Origin: Hormiphora californensis
Lineage: Eukaryota > Ctenophora > Tentaculata > Cydippida > Pleurobrachiidae
NCBI GenBank assembly: GCA_020137815.1
Contig: CM035355.1
Location: 402,451 to 466,450, forward strand
DNA length: 64,000 nucleotides
Reading direction: 5' to 3'
The notes beneath the pieces were generated by a model. That model searched no databases, was not told where the DNA came from, and was given only the letters and a program-made list of their open reading frames with translations. How positions within the stretch are numbered: the first letter of the stretch is position 1; every line of letters begins with the position of its first letter. A program made the position numbers and the translations under genes. Shown here in pieces: positions 58,298-64,000 of this stretch.

Positions 58298-59050
58298 TTT
58301 TACAGTGTTTTTGTATCGGACCATGAACAATTTGTTGCTTTTTAACGAATTAATCTGTGTACATTGTTATCTCCTGCTGATTGACATATTATCCCTATCT
58401 TGATTCCCCTGAGCTATTATAATACAGGGGATCTCCTGACTGATACTTTCACCTTGATCTACTGAACCCTCACCGAAAATACAACTTCCACCAAATCCCA
58501 ACTACTAATTTTGATATGCTTTGTTGGTTTTGTAGCGTGTGTGAATTTCTTTTCATCATTGTTAAACCGTTTTTCTATTTGGAAAATTTTAATTTTGTAC
58601 CGAATTTATATGCTTGTTTCAATTTTGTCCTTGTTTATTCCCCTCACGCCGCACTCCCTTCATTTCCTCATCTTTTTGTCAACAATCTTTTAGGGTGTAA
58701 AAAACTTTAATGTTAATGGTCACTGAGAGGTCAGTGTGGACAATTCCGACTAGGAGAACTTCTTCCTGATGACATTGATGCACTACACAGACGATTCGGC
58801 CCGGTGCGGAGTGGGTAGTCTTTTGTGGGATAAGGTGTAGATAAGATAAGATAAGATAAGATGTGATTCTGCTGAGAGGTGATGGTTCCAGATCGACAGG
58901 TTAGTAGCGCGCGGGTAACAGTTTTTGGATTTTGTTGCGCTGAATTATAATATTCGGCGTGATCACGTGATATACAAACACCTACTACTCAGCTCACGGT
59001 TTATAAAGTGTTGTATTTAACCCTCCTTTCGGCTTTCTTAAGTAACATGC
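58298..59050. other. Kinase 3' flank and intergenic stretch
   Basis: AT-rich, with a GATAA pentamer run at 58840-58862 and a palindromic GTGATCACGTGATAT near 58960. No coding exon is supported. Confidence 0.45.
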
Positions 59051-59053
59051 TCT

Positions 59054-59185
59054 GCATAAACTGATTGGTGGGTGGCCTTGCTACGGCGGAGTGGAGGACG
59101 TGCTGGGGCGCCTAATAAGCGTGTTCAGTGCGGCCTCTACTACTTTCGGGCAGGTCGTCCTCCAGACGCAGCAATCACAAACAAA
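59054..59185. mobile_element. SINE-like short element with an (ACAA)n tail
   Basis: A GC-richer block starting near CTGATTGGTGGGTGGCC is followed by a simple ACAAACAAACAAAC tail. That layout suits a 3' end of a SINE or LINE. No promoter boxes are confidently assigned. Confidence 0.35.
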
Positions 59186-59477
59186 CAAACAAAACCCTCC
59201 TTTATCATATACAATATCCTATTGAGAAATGATCGAGCAACTCATGTACGGTTGTTTTACAGATACCAAGGAACTACTGCAATAATATCTAGACAGTCTA
59301 GTAGACTAGATGAAGCTGTCATACCAATACCAAGATGAGCCATGATAGCTGTCAAAGCATTGGCCTGACAGCATGACAGGGAAGTGAATCACCGACCCTA
59401 AACTCTACCTTAGTTTGTTTCCAGGTATGTGTTTATTGTAATGGCAGATAAAGTTTTCAAAACATCTCTGGCAGGCC

Positions 59478-59690
59478 GAGGGCTCCGGTAAGCCTTGCTT
59501 TGCCCGCGAAGCGGGCAAGCCCCCTATGTGAGGGGATCGCCCTACGGGCGCGCGAACATGGGGGGCGCGACGTGCCCAAAGCCTTGCTCCATTGCAACCT
59601 ATTCTCGCTCCGCGAAGAATGTATGTGAGATCGATCTCGGTCGCTGTGCGACCTCGATCTCACTCAGGCATCAATGTGGCCAACGGTAAG
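59478..59690. repeat. GC-rich dispersed repeat, opposite orientation to 4050-4165
   Basis: Contains CGCCCTACGGGCGCGCGAAC followed by GGGGGGCGCGACGTGCCCAAA, complementary to the Rab-intron copy. It also has nested short palindromes (GCCCGCGAAGCGGGC, GAGATCGATCTC). Confidence 0.6.
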
Positions 59691-59732
59691 CCTAGTATAT
59701 ATATATATATAGTTGAAGAATGCACCACTTGT

Positions 59733-59836
59733 AAGGGACAGTTACAAAATTTGAAACTGATGTCAGTTTCAATTTTGCAACTATACCAGTTACAAAATTT
59801 GAAACTGATGTCAGTTTCAATTTTGCAACTGGAGCG
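59733..59836. repeat. Two tandem 40 bp palindromes
   Basis: The unit GTTACAAAATTTGAAACTGA continues TGTCAGTTTCAATTTTGCAAC. It folds on itself and occurs twice, separated by 7 bases. It can form a two-hairpin structure. Confidence 0.8.
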
Positions 59837-60062
59837 TAAGTGTAGATAAGGAATCATCTGACGCTTTTTCAGGGGGTTGAATGAACTGCATCAATTGGGT
59901 ATCTTATCATGTATTGTATTGGTATTAGTAATATCATGGGATCTTCTTGCTCGAGTTTCCTGGTTGGTGGTGCCACTTTGTTGAGTAACAATTGTCTCAC
60001 TGATGTAACGCCATGTAATTAGGAGATTTTGCATTTCCGTTCCTCTCGTAATCAAGAATATG

Positions 60063-60180
60063 AGAGGTAGAGAAGAAGAAAGAGAGACAGGGAGAATTTT
60101 AAAGAAAGAGAGATAGGGAGAATTTTAAAGAAAGAGAGACAGGGTGAATTTTAAAGAAAGAGAGACAGGGAGAAGATTAA
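60063..60180. repeat. 26 bp tandem repeat upstream of the receptor gene
   Basis: Four to five copies of AGAGACAGGGAGAATTTTAA with an AGAAAG end, about 45 bp before the receptor start codon. Confidence 0.8.
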
Positions 60181-60222
60181 AGGAAATGGAAAAGCGCTTT
60201 AGATTGTTGAACTGACGATTAA

Positions 60223-63200
60223 ATGTACACGTGTGGGATGGCAAACAATATGCTTCGTCTTTTGTTTGTTAGCTATGTTGGCCTTTTTGTGTGGGGAGGC
60301 GGCGAGGTTGAGGGGTTTTTCAACCAACCTGTCCCCAACACCATCTGCAAAATCGGTAATTACACTTCTTTTTGTGCATATTCCCTACTTCCCCGTCTAA
60401 TTATTTGCACCCTTGTTGCCGTGTCACTTACTTCATCACTAAATACCTTGTATAATTCCTTCTTTAATTCCAGTCCCACTAAAGATTTTATCTATATTCC
60501 CACTTTTTGTTAAAAAGTTGTTATCCCCATTTACAGGCGTTCTAGTGGACCCAAACTATGGTCTGAAAGCGATCATTGACTCAGCGGTCAAGTATGTCAA
60601 CAAACAGACAGCCATTGAATCTGGATCAGTCATGATCGAGCCAGTCTACCCTCGACACTCTCTCAGTGCTAATACTGACATACATCTTGTCTCAACTGGT
60701 AGGTTAATTAATTAATTTTAGTCACTAATCATTACTCATTCACATTGCATTCTCAGCTTCCAGTCAGCTGGGTAGTTTTTACTGATAATTCCAAATATCA
60801 GGAACACCGATCCTGATATATAGCAGGCTGATATAGGAACAATTTGTTTGTTCGTCTGTCTGTTTTTCTCTCTCACAAATCAATGTGATCACCAGACCAA
60901 CACATCATGGCACTTCCAATTAACATTCCCCTTCACAATTATATACCAGTCACGGACCCAATTAAAGATCTCCTTTCAGTATTGGACTTTTTAAAAGAGG
61001 GAGTAGTTGGTGTGATAGGGCCGGATAATTCAGATGGAGTGAGACTTGTTAACGGGATGTTATCCTCCCTTCAAATCCCTCACATCGCCCCATCCGCTAC
61101 TGACCCATATCTCAACGAGTGAGTATGAGACTCTTATTGAGATTAAAATCAATATTATTTGGAGGTTGACATTTTTCTCACAAAATAGTACCCTCTTCAA
61201 ACCGGGCTGTATGGCGTGTGCAAAGATACAGTCCTGCACACTGTAGATAACACTGATCTAACTGTAGTTACTCAACCCCAAACCTCCACCTCTCCTCAGC
61301 ACAGTGAAGTTCCCTAACCTCCTCCGTTTAACGCCCTCTGATGACCTGCTAAACAAGGCCCTGATCGACCTGTTCAAGAACTTCCGGTGGAAGAACTGTG
61401 CCATTCTAACGAGCAGTAACAAACACGGAACATATGGTTAGTGTAGTGAGTAGTAAACTGTAAACAGAGTTTAGTTAGAAGGTGTAGTGACCTTGTAGCT
61501 AGTACAGAGTGTTATAAACCGACTCTCCTTCTCCCATTCCAAACATTAGGTGAGCAGGGGTTGCGGTGGTTCCTGTTGAGGGCCTTCAAAGAAGGATGGG
61601 ATATTCTGGCCCTGGAGCAGCACGCTACCCCAGAGGATGCCAGACATCTCAATGTCACAGAACAACTATCTAACATCAAACAAGCTGAGGTGATTTGTAC
61701 ATGATGTTCGTCTAACTAGGCCGAGATAGGGAATCTAATACGTTATATCTGGTAGCAGCATGACAATGAATTGCCATTGATAACAACCATCCAGCCATTA
61801 AACATTGTATCCTACTACTACTAGTTACTACTATAGTACTTCTTTCAGGCTCGTGTTATCATCTTGTTTACAGTCATGAAATATGCCCCCTTCATCTTTA
61901 GGGAAGCTTACAACATGAAGATGCTATCCAAGGTAAGTTGTTGCCATAGTAATCATGTGAGTTGTTGCCATGGTAACCATGTGAGCCATTGACATTCATT
62001 GAAATAGTCACCAATATCATATTGGTAAGTTGTTACCATAGTTACCAATAAGATGTTACCAATACCATAACGACCTGTGTGATTCTACTGTTGTCTCCTA
62101 CACAGGGTTTCGCCTGGATATTCCTCGATGCCACGGGGGATCTAGAACTCATGTATGATGTGTCCATGCCCCCGGGGTACCCCCTGTATCTCCGGGGTCT
62201 GGTGACCATTAAACCTGTGAGCGAGGAGGGAGCCATGTTTGGACAGTTCAACAAGCTGTGGAATTGGAATTCTGAAATTAGGAGAACTCCTTTTGATTCC
62301 CAGTTTACTGATGCAATACTTCTTTTTGCTCAAGCACTTCAGGTTTGTGGAAATGTTTATTGTTAGTAATTGTTGTGAAAAAGTCACCTGTATCATGGTA
62401 CCGGCCACATGATGAATAGCCTGAAAATAGTATGAACGATTCAATCATTCCTACCAGAATGCTAATAAAATTGGAGTAGATCTGACACCTTTTACACTTC
62501 TAACAGAATGCTAAAAAGATAGGAGTAGACCTGACACCCTTTACTCTCTCTTCTAACAGAATGCTAAAAAGATAGGAGTAGACCTGACACCCTTTACTCT
62601 CTCTTCTTACAGAATGCTAAAAAGATAGGAGTAGACCTGACACCTTTTACACTCTCTTCTTACAGAATGCTAAAAAGATTGGAGTAGACCTGACACCCTT
62701 TACTCTCTCGAACATGGAAGACCATGATTTCACTTCGCCCTGGAGAATCGGCCAGGTTGTGTTCGAGAACCTTCGATCGGTTAGTAAATATGTAGCTTTT
62801 GTGTAGTAAACAGGGAACTAAAATGCAAATTTTATGCAAATTACTTTCAGGTCAAATGAAAATTGCTAACTGAAAATTGCCTAAACTAAATTACAATTGA
62901 TCCCTACCCCAACTCTTCTCCAGCAACAACTCAATGGTGTGTCGCGGTATATAGAATTTGATGAAGGGGAGAATCTGCCTAAGGACATGCAGTTTGGAAT
63001 TTATAACATCAACTTTGCCAGCAAAAAGGTATTAAACGTCATCGTATGCTGTTCTGTAAGTTGTCACATGACTCGTTAGAAGCTGTACAAGCTATGTGTC
63101 CAACAACTCAAGTGGGCTCTGGCCCTAGTTACTCGACAGACGATGAAGTCAAACTTTTATCAAGTCTCGGAAGATTTCCCCCTTTCGAAAGAGTTTAATA

Positions 63201-63319
63201 TACCCCCACCACCGCCTTGAACTTAATCCCTAAACCGCTGCAGGTAAAGGTGGGTAGTTGGGATCCTTATGAAGGACTAATGATGAACAGAAACATCACC
63301 TGGTTGGGTCGACACGAAG
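60223..63319 (+). CDS. Class C GPCR / glutamate-type receptor, ANF ligand-binding domain (5' part)
   Basis: Ten exons, 60223-60355, 60537-60698, 60896-61118, 61300-61436, 61550-61689, 61849-61932, 62106-62342, 62666-62779, 62924-63028 and 63244-63319, join in phase. A signal peptide follows the start (either Met1 or Met6; MLRLLFVSYVGLFVWGGG). Next come two-lobed receptor motifs: NYGLKAIIDSAVKYVNKQTA, GVIGPDNSDGVRLVNGMLSS with QIPHIAPSATDPYL, FPNLLRLTPSDDL, LFKNFRWKNCAIL, ARVIILF and FAWIFLDATGD. The last visible part, VKVGSWDPYEGL followed by NITWLGR, is where the lobe ends. This architecture is shared by GABA-B/metabotropic glutamate receptors and ionotropic glutamate receptors. GABA-B-like is my preference, but the membrane part lies beyond the window. 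Two of its junctions are embedded in tandem arrays. Confidence 0.82.
62450..62715 (+). repeat. 53 bp tandem array over a receptor splice acceptor
   Basis: Exon-start AATGCTAA occurs at 62458, 62507, 62560, 62613 and 62666, each after a CAG (TCTAACAG or TCTTACAG in most). Each unit holds an acceptor plus about 40 coding bases (NAKKIGVDLTPFTLS). Only the last copy continues into the full exon. Units of 49 and 53 bp are not multiples of three, and the in-frame earlier acceptor (62507) meets a TAG, so upstream use is non-productive. Confidence 0.93.
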
Positions 63320-64000
63320 GTAAGGAATTGCAACTGGTTGGGTCGACATGAAGGTAAGGAATTGCAACTGGTTGGGTCGACACGAAGGTAAGGAATTGCA
63401 ACTGGTTGGGTCGACACGAAGGTAAGGAGTTGCAACTGGTTGGGTCGACACGAAGGTAAGGAATTGCAACTGGTTGGGTCGACATGAAGGTAAGGAATTA
63501 CAACTGGTTGGGTCGACACGAAGGTAAGGAATTACAACTGGTTGGGTCGACACGAAGGTAAGGAATTACAACTGGTTGGGTCGACACGAAGGTAAGGAAT
63601 TACAACTGGTTGGGTCGACATGAAGGTAAGGAATTACAACTGGTTGGGTCGACACGAAGGTAAGGAATTACAACTGGTTGGGTCGACACGAAGGTAAGGA
63701 ATTACAACTGGTTGGGTCGACACGAAGGTAAGGAATTACAACTGGTTGGGTCGACACGAAGGTAAGGAATTACAACTGGTTGGGTCGACATGAAGGTAAG
63801 GAATTACAACTGGTTGGGTCGACACGAAGGTAAGGAATTACAACTGGTTGGGTCGACACGAAGGTAAGGAATTACAACTGGTTGGGTCGACACGAAGGTA
63901 AGGAATTACAACTGGTTGGGTCGACACGAAGGTAAGGAATTACAACTGGTTGGGTCGACATGAAGGTAAGGAATTGCAACTGGTTGGGTCGACACGAAGG
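63290..64000 (+). repeat. 34 bp tandem array over a receptor splice donor, running off the window
   Basis: About 20 units, each with the coding end GGTTGGGTCGACACGAAG, the donor GTAAGG and AATTGCAACT or AATTACAACT. The first donor (63320) keeps the receptor frame. Later ones read KELQLVGST and then a stop. The array continues past position 64000. Confidence 0.93.

Noticed and set aside
63290-64000. Regular 34 bp repeats resembling a CRISPR array
   Set aside because: The units are contiguous with no unique spacers, each carries a splice donor of the receptor gene, and the context is eukaryotic.

Overview
This is eukaryotic, intron-rich animal DNA. Most coding exons are short and bounded by GT-AG splice sites, and codon phases match across introns. 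The gene content (Rab26/37-type GTPase, alpha-arrestin, PP1-type phosphatase, MFSD14-type transporter, FAM210-type mitochondrial protein, a secreted sushi protein, a compact STE-type kinase and a receptor with an ANF/periplasmic-like ligand-binding domain) suggests an early-branching metazoan. A sponge is my best guess, but this is inference from gene style and no marker proves it. There are no operons and no bacterial features. One 100-base run of N marks an assembly gap.

Layout. (1) 0.2-4.3 kb, + strand: 3' part of a Rab gene whose large intron is full of repeats. (2) 4.3-8.5 kb: gene-free dispersed repeats with telomere-like TTAGGG stretches. (3) 8.5-10.5 kb, - strand: an intronless alpha-arrestin CDS with an unusual acidic, tyrosine-motif N-terminus. 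(4) 11.2-12.6 kb: a near-perfect 1.34 kb palindromic transposon-like element; a noisier copy lies at 38.5-39.8 kb. (5) 13-16 kb: weak gene candidates. (6) 17.8-23.4 kb: low-complexity, frame-broken sequence with a reverse-transcriptase remnant, probably poorly polished assembly. (7) 23.8-26.7 kb, + strand: 3' end of an MFSD14-like transporter. (8) 27.7-34.6 kb, + strand: an unidentified gene with a LINE-ORF1-type protein in antisense inside an intron. (9) 34.6-41.3 kb: gene-poor, with hairpins and microsatellites. (10) 41.3-46.5 kb, - strand: a PP1-like phosphatase whose central metal-binding exon(s) I cannot find. (11) 47.9-52.5 kb, + strand: a two-exon FAM210-like gene. (12) 53.7-54.6 kb (-) and 55.6-58.3 kb (+): a divergent pair, a secreted sushi-domain protein and a complete six-exon protein kinase, sharing a CCAAT/CACGTGA intergenic region. 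(13) 60.2 kb to the window end, + strand: the extracellular part of a class C GPCR or glutamate-type receptor.

The most striking observation is a repeated architecture. In five places a tandem array spans an exon-intron junction exactly, so each unit carries a copy of the splice site plus the adjoining coding bases. These are Rab acceptor (60 bp unit), MFSD14 donor (53 bp unit), receptor acceptor (53 bp unit), receptor donor (34 bp unit) and PP1 acceptor (44 bp, two copies). In the Rab gene the unit is exactly 20 codons with no stop, so use of alternative acceptors would add 20-residue blocks in frame. In the three other large arrays only one site gives an open product.

The genes belong to unrelated pathways (vesicle traffic, receptor down-regulation, phosphorylation, mitochondria, extracellular recognition). 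Apart from the divergent sushi/kinase pair, nothing suggests functional clustering.
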